Below are positions 9,629 through 19,168 of a DNA stretch of 64,000 bases, in pieces. Both the position numbers and the translations under genes were made by a program. The notes under the pieces are model-generated. The model saw only the letters and a list, made by a program, of their open reading frames with translations, was not told the origin of the DNA and made no database searches. This DNA comes from an uncultured Clostridia bacterium. Its GTDB lineage: Bacteria; Bacillota; Clostridia; Oscillospirales; Ruminococcaceae. The stretch's first letter is position 1. Each line of letters opens with the position of its first letter. The stretch lies in NCBI GenBank assembly GCA_947631575.1, contig CANRLW010000003.1:1-64000 (forward strand). The letters run 5' to 3'.

Positions 9629-11131
9629 TTATTTGTACAACTCGATTTGTCCGATAAGCCTCGGAACACTGAAATAGGCGAACTTGTCGTCATAGTTGTC
9701 AGTTCTTTTCATCATCTTTAAATAATCATCGAGATCGTGCGAAGAATAGCCGCTTTCTTTAAGGCGCACCGCGGGGGCTAATGCGGAATATCCAAGCTCG
9801 CTGAATGCGTCTGTATCAAGCTCTTCAATTGCCCCGCTCTGATATGTGGCTATGTTGTACCTCGCTATTTGTCCGTCAATGTCACCAAAGCAGAGAATTG
9901 CAAACATTGCCGCAAATGAAATAAAAATCGCTTTCCAACAGCAGAAGTCCTTGAACTGCATAACAATGATGATAACAAAAATAATTGCAAGCAATATCAT
10001 AAACCACGAGGTGTAAATGCGAAGAGGCGTCATTCCGAGCGCGCTTATATACATTATCATTTTAACAAGAGCAGTTGTTATAATTCCGAGTGTACATAAG
10101 CAGAGCAGAACGGTATAGATTTTCAGAGCCTTCGGCTTTTTGTCGTCATTAAGACGCTTTGTAAATGTCTGCATAAGAACGATTACTCCGAGGTTTATAA
10201 CGGCTATAATTACAAGCTCGAAAAATCCGTTTCTTGCAAAATCGGAGAGCTTTGAGGGAGTATTAAGCGAAGAATTGAAAATACGCGAGATCTGAATACC
10301 GATATAGAAAAGGTAGAACACGCAAACGGGCGTTACAGCCACATACCCCGCTATTGGCGGCAATATGCGGTATTCGGGTTCACCCATAGTGTATGAAGGC
10401 GCGGTTTTTTCTGCCGAGTAAAGCGCTCCCGACATATACAGCGCCACGGGAATGGCAAAAATTATTTCGGGAATTATGCTAAACGAGATATGCGGCAGGC
10501 TTTCAATTATGTTCAACATAAAGCCGCTGAAAACATCGTCGCTTGACATCAGAAGTCCTACTGCCGCAAGCGTAAGAGGAACTGCGAGCAGCAGACCCAA
10601 AAGCACGAACAAAACGTTTTTAGCGCGTTTCTTGCCGCTGAACACCGAAAATGCCGCAGGAAAAGCCTTTGCAAAGTTCATAAACGGGCGGACAAAAACG
10701 GCTTGAAGTGCGTCAAGAACGAAGTGCCTTCCGAAAATCTCAGCTCCGCTTATTGTTATAAGTAGGTAAAAATCGAGCAAAAAAACAAAGCACGCCGAGA
10801 GGAAATTTATAAACACATTCGCGCAGAAAAACGGCGAAAGGCTGAACAGCTCGGCAATTACAAAAACGGCGATATGCCCTTTTGATACGGACAATTTTTT
10901 AGCCTTTACGAAAACTGCACCCGCTATCCCGCTCAAAAACCAGAATATTCCTCCCCAGACGCCTCCCGCATATTTAAACGCGAAATGAGTGAACACAAAT
11001 CCCAGTGCGAACATTATCCATGCCGTGACCGATTCGCAGAACGGGAACTTGGATTTTTCGTCACTGTTTGCGGGGGCATTTAAGGGCGCTTGTTCTAAAT
11101 TGTTATTTGGCATGTTAATTTGGTTTTCCAT
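9629..11131 (-). CDS. DUF4173/DUF4153-type polytopic membrane protein
   Basis: 500 aa with about 12 TM segments; FGRHFVLDALQAVFVRPFMNFAKAF and C-terminal 'YNIATYQSGAIEELDTDAFSELGYSALAPAVRL' typical of this family. Confidence 0.65.
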   Translation of the reverse strand: MENQINMPNNNLEQAPLNAPANSDEKSKFPFCESVTAWIMFALGFVFTHFAFKYAGGVWGGIFWFLSGIAGAVFVKAKKLSVSKGHIAVFVIAELFSLSPFFCANVFINFLSACFVFLLDFYLLITISGAEIFGRHFVLDALQAVFVRPFMNFAKAFPAAFSVFSGKKRAKNVLFVLLGLLLAVPLTLAAVGLLMSSDDVFSGFMLNIIESLPHISFSIIPEIIFAIPVALYMSGALYSAEKTAPSYTMGEPEYRILPPIAGYVAVTPVCVFYLFYIGIQISRIFNSSLNTPSKLSDFARNGFFELVIIAVINLGVIVLMQTFTKRLNDDKKPKALKIYTVLLCLCTLGIITTALVKMIMYISALGMTPLRIYTSWFMILLAIIFVIIIVMQFKDFCCWKAIFISFAAMFAILCFGDIDGQIARYNIATYQSGAIEELDTDAFSELGYSALAPAVRLKESGYSSHDLDDYLKMMKRTDNYDDKFAYFSVPRLIGQIELYK

Positions 11132-11133
11132 AA

Positions 11134-11349
11134 TTACTCCTTATTATCGTCATCGACAAATTCAAGAATATCTCCCGGCTGGCATTTAAGCGCCGCGCAC
11201 AGCTTTTCAAGCGTAGAAAAGCGGATAGCCTTTGCTTTGCCTGTCTTTAATATCGACAGGTTAGCGGGGGTTATATCAATTATTTCGGCAAGCTCGTTTG
11301 AGGAAATTTTACGCTTTGCCATCATTACATCAAGATTTACAACGATCAT
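11134..11349 (-). CDS. XRE-family HTH transcriptional regulator (YozG-like)
   Basis: KRKISSNELAEIIDITPANLSILKTGKAKAIRFSTLEKLCAALKCQPGDILEFVDDD. Confidence 0.9.
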   Translation of the reverse strand: MIVVNLDVMMAKRKISSNELAEIIDITPANLSILKTGKAKAIRFSTLEKLCAALKCQPGDILEFVDDDNKE

Positions 11350-11364
11350 AAGCCACCCATTCCC

Positions 11365-11820
11365 TCATATTGTAAAGTCATTTTCCTCGCGGATAGCAAC
11401 TGCCTGCTGAAAGCAGTTTTTGACAACGCGAAGTATTATCCCGAAAAACAGTGCCGCCGCAACGATCACCCACGCAAACGGGCGCAATATTGCGAAATAA
11501 ACAAAAATGACAGCTCCCGCGAAACAGCAGTATGAAATTATTCTGAGGTAGGTAATATTTACTTTTATAAACGGCTTGTTCTGCTGAATATTTATAAGCA
11601 GCATATACAGGCTTATAAGCGCGGTGAGCGCGGGCGGCACACAGCAATAAAGCGTTACTAAAAGCGGCACGAAAACGCTGGGAAGTCCCGCCTCGAGTAT
11701 AACGCGATTATCATATTCCCTCACCAGCTGCGGCGCAAAAATGCAGCTCGCAATAATGCCGAGAAACATAATGACAATCAATATTTTTGAAAGCACAATA
11801 GACTTATCTTTGTTCCACAT
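11365..11820 (-). CDS. DUF2975-type four-TM membrane protein
   Basis: ATG at 11820 preceded by ggaggg; four TM helices; adjacent small HTH gene as is common for DUF2975. Confidence 0.7.
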   Translation of the reverse strand: MWNKDKSIVLSKILIVIMFLGIIASCIFAPQLVREYDNRVILEAGLPSVFVPLLVTLYCCVPPALTALISLYMLLINIQQNKPFIKVNITYLRIISYCCFAGAVIFVYFAILRPFAWVIVAAALFFGIILRVVKNCFQQAVAIREENDFTI

Positions 11821-11948
11821 ATTTTCCCTCCGAAATACAGTCTGATTTTTCTGCTGAAGATATAATACCACAATATTTTATGTTTGTCAATAGGTTTTTA
11901 TTGAAAAACAATAAAATTTTTATTTTTTGCAACAATGTAGGGGGTTGG

Positions 11949-12000
11949 CAGTTGACAGGAGACAGGGTACAGTATGCAGTAAGAGCCGAAAGGCAGTTCT
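11949..12000 (+). repeat. Intergenic repeat module B (GTTGACAG..GGGTACAGTATGCAGTAA-AGCCGAAAGG)
   Basis: Same motif recurs at 21182, 24785, 25963, 26159(-), 31041(-), 35188(-), 35345(-), 53973, 58748(-). Confidence 0.85.
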
Positions 12001-12036
12001 CTCATTTACCACTGTTAAAAACTTAAATGCGCTAGC

Positions 12037-12323
12037 TTTCCCGCTCTAATGTAAATGCATTTTCAAAGTTGTTCCACGCTCAAAACCTCTTTGTAAGATT
12101 GCCGTTTCAAAGCACGGCTTTGAAACGGCAATGCAGGGAAAACTCTTGTTTTCCCCGCACCCTTTAGCGCTAATTTGCGAAGTTTCGCGGCTTACGCCGC
12201 GACCAGAGGGAAAAACTTTTTTGACAAAAAAGTTTTTCCCTCTGGACACCCTTTTCAAAAAACTTTCGTGCGCCCGCCCGTTTGGTGGTTTTGATTTCAA
12301 ACGCTGTCCGCCGCTTAAAACAG
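12037..12323 (+). repeat. Multi-hairpin intergenic repeat module C, copy 1
   Basis: Ordered stems: 12098-12132, 12133-12158, 12185-12202, 12203-12245; same layout at 21323, 30611(-), 34823(-). Confidence 0.9.
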
Positions 12324-12358
12324 CTTCTTACCTCTTACTTCTTATTTCTAACCTCTAT
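12323..12358 (-). repeat. 7-bp periodic array (AGAGGTT/AGAAATA/AGAAGTA/AGAGGTA units)
   Basis: Read directly on minus strand; same class at 17436, 21605, 33346, 33431, 53802, 54044, 61811, 61965, 63459. Confidence 0.8.
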
Positions 12359-12359
12359 A

Positions 12360-12388
12360 TTGACAAAACCGCTTTTCTATTGTATAAT
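12360..12388 (+). promoter_or_regulatory. Sigma-70-type promoter upstream of radA
   Basis: TTGACA (12360-12365) N17 TATAAT (12383-12388). Confidence 0.85.
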
Positions 12389-12424
12389 GAATATTGTAAA
12401 ATTTTTCAATAGGAAGTGGAATAA

Positions 12425-13780
12425 TTGCCGAAAGAAAAGACCGTTTTCGTCTGTCGCGAATGCGGACAGGAATACCCCAAATGGGGCGGAAAATGCACCT
12501 CGTGCGGCGCATGGAACAGCTTGGAAGAAACCGTTATCGCGGCTAACTTTCCGACAAAAGCCGTTTCTTCCGCAGAGCTTAAATACAGCAGAATGTCCGA
12601 TATTTCCTGCAACAGTGAAATAAGATACAACACCGGCATTTCCGAGCTTGACAGAGTCCTTGGAGGCGGCTTGGTGAAAGGCTCGCTCGTCCTCATAGGC
12701 GGCGACCCCGGAATAGGCAAGTCCACGCTTTTACTTCAGATATGCGGAAAAATGGGCGGCGACCACACTATACTTTATGTTTCGGGAGAGGAAAGCGAAA
12801 GGCAGATAAAACTAAGAGCGCAAAGACTCGGCATAGAGAGCGAAAACCTTTTCATTTCTTCAAACAACAGCTGCGAGAGCATAATTCGCGCCGTTTCCGA
12901 AAACAAGCCCGAAATTGTCATAATCGACTCTATCCAGACCATAACGTCTGTTTCCGTTTCAAGCTCGGCGGGGAGCATCGTTCAGGTCAGAGAATGTACG
13001 AATGCATTTATGAGAATGGCAAAGAGCGAAGAGATCCCCGTTTTTATTGTTTCCCATGTAAACAAAGACGGCGGCATAGCAGGTCCTAAAATAATGGAAC
13101 ATATAGTTGACACGGTGCTTTATTTCGAGGGAGAAAAACAGCTTGCGTTCCGTATGCTCAGAGCGGTAAAAAACCGTTTCGGCTCTACAAACGAAATAGG
13201 CGTTTTCAGTATGGACGACAACGGCTTAAGCGAAGTAAAGAACCCCTCGGAAATGATGCTTTCGGGCAGACCGAAGGGCGTTTCGGGAAGTACGGTCGTA
13301 TGCGCATTAGAGGGGAGCAGGCCTATTTTAGCGGAAGTACAGGCGCTTGTGGCAAAGTCGGGCTTTTCCGTGCCGAGGAGAACGGCTACGGGAGTTGACT
13401 ACAACAGGCTCTATATGCTTATAGCGGTGCTTGAAAAGCGGCTCGGGTTCACTTTCGGAGGACTTGACGTATATGTAAACATCGTCGGCGGACTCAGGAT
13501 AGACGAGCCTGCGGCAGACCTCGCGATAGCGGCGGCGCTTTATTCGGGACTTTGCGACAAGCCCGTTCCCGAAGACATGATAATGATAGGAGAAGTAGGT
13601 CTTGGCGGGGAAATACGCTCCGTCAGCCGCGTCAGAGAGCGCGTCAGAGAGGCGGCAAGGCTCGGTTTTAAAACGTGTCTTATTCCCGCAAACTCGGTCT
13701 CTAAAAACGAGGACCTCGGAATGAAAACAATTATAGTAAGAAACCTCGGACAGGCTTTTCGTGAAATAAGGAGCGAATAA
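12425..13780 (+). CDS. radA: DNA repair protein RadA (Sms)
   Basis: Zn finger CRECGQEYPKWGGKCTSCGAWN, Walker A GGDPGIGKSTLLLQ, KNRFGSTNEIGVF, Lon-like C-terminal domain. Confidence 0.97.
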   Translation: MPKEKTVFVCRECGQEYPKWGGKCTSCGAWNSLEETVIAANFPTKAVSSAELKYSRMSDISCNSEIRYNTGISELDRVLGGGLVKGSLVLIGGDPGIGKSTLLLQICGKMGGDHTILYVSGEESERQIKLRAQRLGIESENLFISSNNSCESIIRAVSENKPEIVIIDSIQTITSVSVSSSAGSIVQVRECTNAFMRMAKSEEIPVFIVSHVNKDGGIAGPKIMEHIVDTVLYFEGEKQLAFRMLRAVKNRFGSTNEIGVFSMDDNGLSEVKNPSEMMLSGRPKGVSGSTVVCALEGSRPILAEVQALVAKSGFSVPRRTATGVDYNRLYMLIAVLEKRLGFTFGGLDVYVNIVGGLRIDEPAADLAIAAALYSGLCDKPVPEDMIMIGEVGLGGEIRSVSRVRERVREAARLGFKTCLIPANSVSKNEDLGMKTIIVRNLGQAFREIRSE

Positions 13781-13781
13781 A

Positions 13782-14165
13782 ATGCCTTCAAAAAGATTGA
13801 TTTTCGGATTATGGGCTGTAGCGCTGCTTTTTGCAGAAATTTTGATAGCCGTAATTGCAAAAGGCTTTATCAGAGAATATATAGGAGATGTGCTTGCGGT
13901 CATTTTTGTGTATATGGTGGCGAGGGTGTTTTTCCCGCAAAAGCCGCACTTTATGTCGGCAATTGCGTTCGGTATAGCCGCCGTTGTCGAGCTTATACAG
14001 CTCACCCCGCTGCACGGAATTATAAACGAAAAGTCCGAAGTGCTGGCGGTCATTGTCGGCGGAACATTTGACTATAGGGATATCATCTGCTATGTTATCG
14101 GCGGGGCTATATGCGTTTTAATAGATATGTTCATAATAGGCGGATCTAAAAAGATAAGCGGTTGA
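13782..14165 (+). CDS. DUF2809-type small membrane protein
   Basis: AVIAKGFIREYIGDVLAVIFVYMVARVFF... VELIQLTP; follows radA directly. Confidence 0.7.
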   Translation: MPSKRLIFGLWAVALLFAEILIAVIAKGFIREYIGDVLAVIFVYMVARVFFPQKPHFMSAIAFGIAAVVELIQLTPLHGIINEKSEVLAVIVGGTFDYRDIICYVIGGAICVLIDMFIIGGSKKISG

Positions 14166-16574
14166 ATGGAGACAAATATGGATTTCAGAGAATTGCTCAA
14201 TAATGATGAATATATAGTGCTTGACGGGGCTATGGGAACAATGCTCCAGAAAAGCGGACTAAAGCTCGGCGGTATACCCGAAGAGCTGAATTTTACAAAC
14301 CCCGAAGTTGTGGCAGGCGTCCACCGCGCTTATATAAAAGCGGGCGCAAGAGCCGTTTATGCAAACACTTTCGGCGCGAACCGCATAAAGCTCTCAAACA
14401 GCAGTTATTCGGTCGCGGAAATTGTAAAAAAGGGAATTGAGATAGCAAAGGCGGAGTGCAGGGAAACGGGAGCGTTTGTCGGACTTGACATAGGTTCGCT
14501 TGGAAGAATGTTAAAACCCATAGGCGACCTGCCCGTAGAAGAGGCATATGATATGTTCCGCGAGATAATAGAGGCGGGAAGAAACGCTGACTTTATCGTT
14601 CTTGAAACAATGACCGACCTTATGGAAATAAAGACCGCTCTTCTTTGCGCAAAGGAAAACTCGGCGCTCCCTGTTATATGCACCATGACATTTGAAGAAA
14701 ATATGCGCACGTTTACAGGCTGCACGGCGTCGGCTATGGTATTGACGCTGCAGGGAATGGGCGCGGACGCTGTAGGAATGAACTGTTCTCTCGGTCCGAA
14801 AGATGCGCTCCCCGTTGCGGAGGAAATATTAAAGTGGGCGGAAGTACCCGTGCTTATCCGCGCAAACGCAGGACTTCCCGACCCCGTTACGAATGAATAC
14901 GACATTACCCCCGAAGAATACGCGGATATTGACTTAAAAATGGCGGATATGGGAGTAAAGCTGTTCGGCGGGTGCTGTGGGACAAGCCCCGAATTTATTT
15001 CGGAGATTACAAAGCGCCTGAGCGGTAAAAGGTTTGAGAAAAAAGCGCGCGATATTCCCGCGGCGGTATGCTGCGCGCAGAATACCGTAGTTATTGACAC
15101 TGTCCGCGTTATCGGTGAAAGAATAAACCCGACGGGGAAAAAGCTGTTTAAAGATGCGCTAAAGCGCGGCGACATTGACTATATCATGCGGCAGGCTGTA
15201 GAGCAGACAGACGCGGGCGCGGAGATACTGGACATAAACGTAGGACTTCCCGACATTGACGAAAAAGAAATGATGATAAAAGCGGTAGACGCTGTGCAGA
15301 GCGTTGCGGAAGTGCCGTTGCAAATAGATACGACCGAGCCTGATGTTTTAGAATCGGCTTTAAGGAGAGTTTCAGGAAAACCAATAGTAAACTCGGTAAA
15401 CGGCGAGGACGAAAAGCTGGAGAGCGTTCTTCCACTAGTAAAGAAATACGGCGCGGCGGTAGTCGGACTTACTCTCGACAAGGACGGTATTCCAAAAACA
15501 GCTCAAAAGCGTTTTGAGATAGCGCAGAAAATATTGAAAAGAGCGGAAGAATACGGCATACCAAAGCGCGACGTTTATATAGACTGTCTGACGCTCACGG
15601 CGTCTGCGGAGCAGGACGGAGCGGAGCAGACGCTGTCGGCGATGAGGAGGATAAAAAACGAACTTGGGTTAAAGACAGTCCTCGGAGTATCGAACATATC
15701 CTTCGGACTTCCGAACAGGGAGCTTGTAAACTCAACGTTTCTTACAATGGCAATGAACAGCGGGCTTGACCTGCCGATAATGAATCCTAATTCCTCGGCA
15801 ATGTCGGGCGCTGTTGCGGCATACAGACTGCTTTCGGGATACGACCGCGGCGGCGCGGAGTTTATAGAAAACGCCGAGCGTTTCCAAATTGTACAGCAAA
15901 AAGCTCCAAAGCCCGCGGAGAATAAATCCGAAGACAGTTCCAACAACGAAAGCTCCGAGCTTTCAAAAGCGGTCTTGAACGGGCTTAACGCCGAATGTTC
16001 TCAGATAGCCAAAGACCTATTAAACAGCGGCACAGAGCCTATGACGATAATAAACGAACTTCTAGTTCCTGCGCTGGACGAGGCGGGAGAGCGCTTTGAA
16101 AAAGGGAAGATGTTCCTCCCGCAGCTTATACGCGCGGCAGGAGCTGCGCAGGCGGCGTTTGACGAGGTAAAGGCGGCAATTACCAAAAACGGTGGCGAAA
16201 ACAAAGCGAGAGGGAAAGTTGTCCTTGCGACGGTAAAGGGCGACGTTCACGACATAGGAAAGAACATCGTAAAGACGCTGCTTGAAAATTACGGGTTTGA
16301 AGTAGTCGACCTCGGAAAGGACGTTGAATACGAGGCTGTAGCGGACGCCGCTGAAAAGACGGGAGCAAAGCTCGTGGGGCTTTCGGCGCTTATGACGACG
16401 ACACTTAAAAGCATGGAAAACACCATAAAGCTCATCAGAGAGCGCGGCATTGATTGCAGGATAGTTGTGGGCGGAGCGGTCCTTACTCCCGAATATTCGG
16501 CAAAGATAGGCGCGGACTATTATGCGAAGGACGCAAAGGAAACCGTGGATATTGCCAAAAAGGTCTATGAGTAA
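14166..16574 (+). CDS. metH: Homocysteine S-methyltransferase / cobalamin-dependent methionine synthase (no reactivation domain)
   Basis: LDGAMGTMLQKSGLK, GGCCGT Zn site, pterin-binding GERINPTGKKLFKDAL, B12 motif GDVHDIGKNIV; ends after the B12 domain (802 aa). Confidence 0.93.
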   Translation: METNMDFRELLNNDEYIVLDGAMGTMLQKSGLKLGGIPEELNFTNPEVVAGVHRAYIKAGARAVYANTFGANRIKLSNSSYSVAEIVKKGIEIAKAECRETGAFVGLDIGSLGRMLKPIGDLPVEEAYDMFREIIEAGRNADFIVLETMTDLMEIKTALLCAKENSALPVICTMTFEENMRTFTGCTASAMVLTLQGMGADAVGMNCSLGPKDALPVAEEILKWAEVPVLIRANAGLPDPVTNEYDITPEEYADIDLKMADMGVKLFGGCCGTSPEFISEITKRLSGKRFEKKARDIPAAVCCAQNTVVIDTVRVIGERINPTGKKLFKDALKRGDIDYIMRQAVEQTDAGAEILDINVGLPDIDEKEMMIKAVDAVQSVAEVPLQIDTTEPDVLESALRRVSGKPIVNSVNGEDEKLESVLPLVKKYGAAVVGLTLDKDGIPKTAQKRFEIAQKILKRAEEYGIPKRDVYIDCLTLTASAEQDGAEQTLSAMRRIKNELGLKTVLGVSNISFGLPNRELVNSTFLTMAMNSGLDLPIMNPNSSAMSGAVAAYRLLSGYDRGGAEFIENAERFQIVQQKAPKPAENKSEDSSNNESSELSKAVLNGLNAECSQIAKDLLNSGTEPMTIINELLVPALDEAGERFEKGKMFLPQLIRAAGAAQAAFDEVKAAITKNGGENKARGKVVLATVKGDVHDIGKNIVKTLLENYGFEVVDLGKDVEYEAVADAAEKTGAKLVGLSALMTTTLKSMENTIKLIRERGIDCRIVVGGAVLTPEYSAKIGADYYAKDAKETVDIAKKVYE

Positions 16575-16575
16575 A

Positions 16576-16614
16576 AACAACGCGGAGAACTTTCTGTTTC
16601 TCCGCGTTTATTTA
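16576..16614 (+). terminator. Intrinsic terminator downstream of metH
   Basis: AACGCGGAGAActttctgTTTCTCCGCGTTTatttatt. Confidence 0.75.
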
Positions 16615-16634
16615 TTGTCATTGCTCCGTTATTG

Positions 16635-17156
16635 TCAATTGTCCTCGGGAACTAATACCGCATAATTTCCGTCGTCGCGCTTGTAAACAACGTTTACAAT
16701 GCCCGTCGTTGCATTCTTGAACATAAAGAAATTGTGTCCGAGAAGATCCATTTGCAGGATAGCCTCTTCAACCGTCATGGGTTTCATACGGAAATTCTTG
16801 TAACGTATAACTTCATAATCGGGTTCTTCGGGCTCGGGGTCAAGACCCGCAAAAGCGTTTTCACGCAGATTCTTTTCAACTCTTGTCTTATGCTTTCTTA
16901 TCTGACGGATAATGCGGTCGATCGTAACGTCAAGCGCGTCGTTTTTATCTCTCGCGGTCTCTTCCGCGCGATAGATCATTCCGTTATAGCTGACAGTAAG
17001 CTCCAGGACAATTTGTTCGCGCCTTTCGGATAAAGTGATTTTTGCCTCTGCCTCTTCGGGGAAAAACCTGTCGAGCTTTGCCGCAAACTTCTTTTCCGCA
17101 TAATCGGTAAATGCCTGTGAGATGTTTATTTTCTTTGCCGTAATCGTAACCTTCAT
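16635..17156 (-). CDS. hpf: Ribosome hibernation-promoting factor, long form
   Basis: MKVTITAKKINISQAFTDYAEKKFAAKLDRFF... C-terminal VRYKNFRMKPMTVEEAILQMDLLGHNFFMFKNATTGIVNVVYKRDDGNYAVLVP. Confidence 0.96.
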   Translation of the reverse strand: MKVTITAKKINISQAFTDYAEKKFAAKLDRFFPEEAEAKITLSERREQIVLELTVSYNGMIYRAEETARDKNDALDVTIDRIIRQIRKHKTRVEKNLRENAFAGLDPEPEEPDYEVIRYKNFRMKPMTVEEAILQMDLLGHNFFMFKNATTGIVNVVYKRDDGNYAVLVPEDN

Positions 17157-17310
17157 CGGTCAGACCTTCTTCCGTTAAATATTAGGCTTAAGCCTTATCT
17201 AATTTTATCATATTCTTTAAATTATTGCAAGAGTGTAAGAACATTTTCAGTCATTTTTCACAAAAAACTAATGAAAATTTCTCTATCTGCATTTTGTATA
17301 AAAACCTATA

Positions 17311-17426
17311 TGTGGTACTTTTCAAACATTGTTTTTTCTAAATCACGCTCACTTGCCCTATCCCCCTCCCCCCTTCCCCGAAGGGGGAAGGGGGGGAGTG
17401 CGGGGGGCGGCAGCCCCCCCGCACCC
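17311..17426 (+). repeat. GC-rich double-hairpin repeat module A, copy 1
   Basis: ctatccccctcccCCCTTCCCCGAAGGGGGAAGGGgggg...GCGGGGGGCggcaGCCCCCCCGCacccc. Confidence 0.85.
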
Positions 17427-17435
17427 CTTGTTTCT

Positions 17436-17482
17436 GGAGGTTAGAGGTAAAAGGTTAGATTTTTATCTTACCTCTAAAAGGT
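17436..17482 (+). repeat. 7-bp periodic array (GGAGGTT AGAGGTA AAAGGTT AGAT...)
   Basis: Read directly. Confidence 0.7.
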
Positions 17483-17543
17483 CGCTGCCTCCCTCAGACC
17501 CCGAAAAGAGGCTTTTTATACAGACTGCTATCGAAAATATTTT

Positions 17544-17948
17544 TTATTTAAGAACAAGCGAATGATCATAAGAATCGGTCTTGTCGTTTATCTGCTCGGT
17601 TATCATATCGAAAAGAGTCTTTCCCTCGCACATTTCTGCGGACTTTATTTTGTAGAGTATCCTCTCACGGTTTGAGGGGTGGCATTTTTCGAGCAGTTTT
17701 TTATAATACCGCGCTGTCGCCTCATAGCCAAGCTCCCTGCGGCTTTTTTCGGAGTTCAGCCACACAAATTCCGCCGACTCGCCGTATTCAAAAACGCCGA
17801 ATCCTCCGCGCAAAAGGTCATGAAAAGCGTCAAAATTATGTCCCGCCCTGAAATCCGTGTCTTTTGTAAGAACGCGCTGTGCCTCGTCAAAGAACTCGTC
17901 GAGCGAAGAAAAGTTGTTTCCGTTTATTTCAATTGTAATAATGCCCAT
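17544..17948 (-). CDS. Barstar-like (ribonuclease inhibitor) family protein
   Basis: IEINGNNFSSLDEFFDEAQRVL...FRAGHNFDAFHDLLRGGFGVFEYGESAEFVWLNSEKSRREL pattern of barstar. Confidence 0.7.
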   Translation of the reverse strand: MGIITIEINGNNFSSLDEFFDEAQRVLTKDTDFRAGHNFDAFHDLLRGGFGVFEYGESAEFVWLNSEKSRRELGYEATARYYKKLLEKCHPSNRERILYKIKSAEMCEGKTLFDMITEQINDKTDSYDHSLVLK

Positions 17949-18200
17949 AATTACTCCTTTATCATTATTAGTTTCAATTACAATAATTATAACATTATTT
18001 TCATTTTATTTCAAGTGAAATATAACAAATAATCCTGTGCAATTGTCAATAAATAAAACAGATTTGGTAAAAATAAATAAACGAAGGCAGGGCAATATGT
18101 CTGAACTTACAAAACTTTGAAAATAAAAAACAAAAGTCTTGATTTTAAGGTTCGGCAGATGATAAAATAAAGACGGAAAACTTCAAAAAAGGAGAACAAA

Positions 18201-19103
18201 ATGGTATACACAATAACATTCAATCCCGCGGTAGATTATGTAATGCGCATAGGAAAGATAACGGCGGGCATTGTAAACCGCTCCGAAAGCGAGGAAATTT
18301 ATTTCGGGGGGAAAGGCATAAATGTTTCGATAGTGCTGAATGAGCTTGGGGTAGAGTCGACCGCGCTCGGATTTGTCGCGGGATTTACGGGAAAGGCTAT
18401 TGAAAGCGGGCTTTCCGAAACGGGCATAAAAACGGACTTTATTTTCCTCAAAAGCGGATATTCGAGAATAAACGTAAAGATAAAATCGACCGAAGAAACG
18501 GACATAAACGGCAGAGGACCGGATATCCCCGAAGTAGCTATAGATGAACTGCTGAAAAAACTGAAGGCAATAAAAGACGGGGACACGCTCGTTTTAGCGG
18601 GGAGCGTTCCGAAAAGCCTGCCCGAAAATATTTACGAAAAGATACTTGAAGAAATATCGGACAGGAAAATAAAGATAGTTGTTGACGCGGAGAAAGACCT
18701 TCTTTTAAATGCGCTCAAATACAAGCCGTTTCTGGTAAAGCCGAACAGCCGCGAGCTGGGGGATATGTTCGGCGTTTCGCTTAATACCAAAGAGGAGATA
18801 AATCTTTACGCAAAGAAACTGAAGGAAATGGGAGCGCGGAATGTCCTCGTTTCAATGGCGGGCGACGGAGCATTGTTGCTTGATGAAAACGGAGAAACGC
18901 ACATCTGCGGCGTTTGCAGGGGAGAAGTCAGGAACTCGGTCGGTGCGGGCGACTCAATGGTAGCGGGATTTATCGCAGGCTCTGCAAACGGCGACTATGA
19001 ATACGCCCTAAAGCTTGGAACAGCCGCAGGCGGCGCAACGACCTTTTCCGAGGGCATCGGTAAAAGAGAGGAAATTTTAAGGCTGTTGGAACAGTTAAAG
19101 TGA
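18201..19103 (+). CDS. fruK: 1-phosphofructokinase (PfkB family)
   Basis: MVYTITFNPAVDYVMRIGKITAGIVNRSE, GGKGINVSIVLNELG, VRNSVGAGDSMVAGFIAG. Confidence 0.92.
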   Translation: MVYTITFNPAVDYVMRIGKITAGIVNRSESEEIYFGGKGINVSIVLNELGVESTALGFVAGFTGKAIESGLSETGIKTDFIFLKSGYSRINVKIKSTEETDINGRGPDIPEVAIDELLKKLKAIKDGDTLVLAGSVPKSLPENIYEKILEEISDRKIKIVVDAEKDLLLNALKYKPFLVKPNSRELGDMFGVSLNTKEEINLYAKKLKEMGARNVLVSMAGDGALLLDENGETHICGVCRGEVRNSVGAGDSMVAGFIAGSANGDYEYALKLGTAAGGATTFSEGIGKREEILRLLEQLK

Positions 19104-19112
19104 GGGGTTTAA

Positions 19113-19156
19113 ACAAAAAAGATCCGCCGTGAAAAACCACGGCGGATCTGGTTGTT
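19113..19156. terminator. Bidirectional terminator between fruK and GGGtGRT gene
   Basis: aaaaaaGATCCGCCGTGaaaaacCACGGCGGATCtggttgttt. Confidence 0.85.
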
Positions 19157-19168
19157 TAATTATAAGCG

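Noticed and set aside
12046-12412. ORFs within intergenic repeat C (12046-12300 -, 12131-12412 +, 12282-12623 +; likewise 21331-21513 -, 30508-30714 -, 34758-34973 -)
   Set aside because: They are translations of the hairpin repeat family; the similar peptides (e.g. EKTFLTKKFFPLDTLFKKL..ARPFGG) arise from nucleotide repeats and frames are not conserved between copies.
17329-17565. Pro/Gly-rich ORF HAHLPYPPPPFPEGGRGGVRGAAAP and similar ORFs at 21061, 24683, 35218, 53873
   Set aside because: Translations of the GC-rich double hairpin module A.
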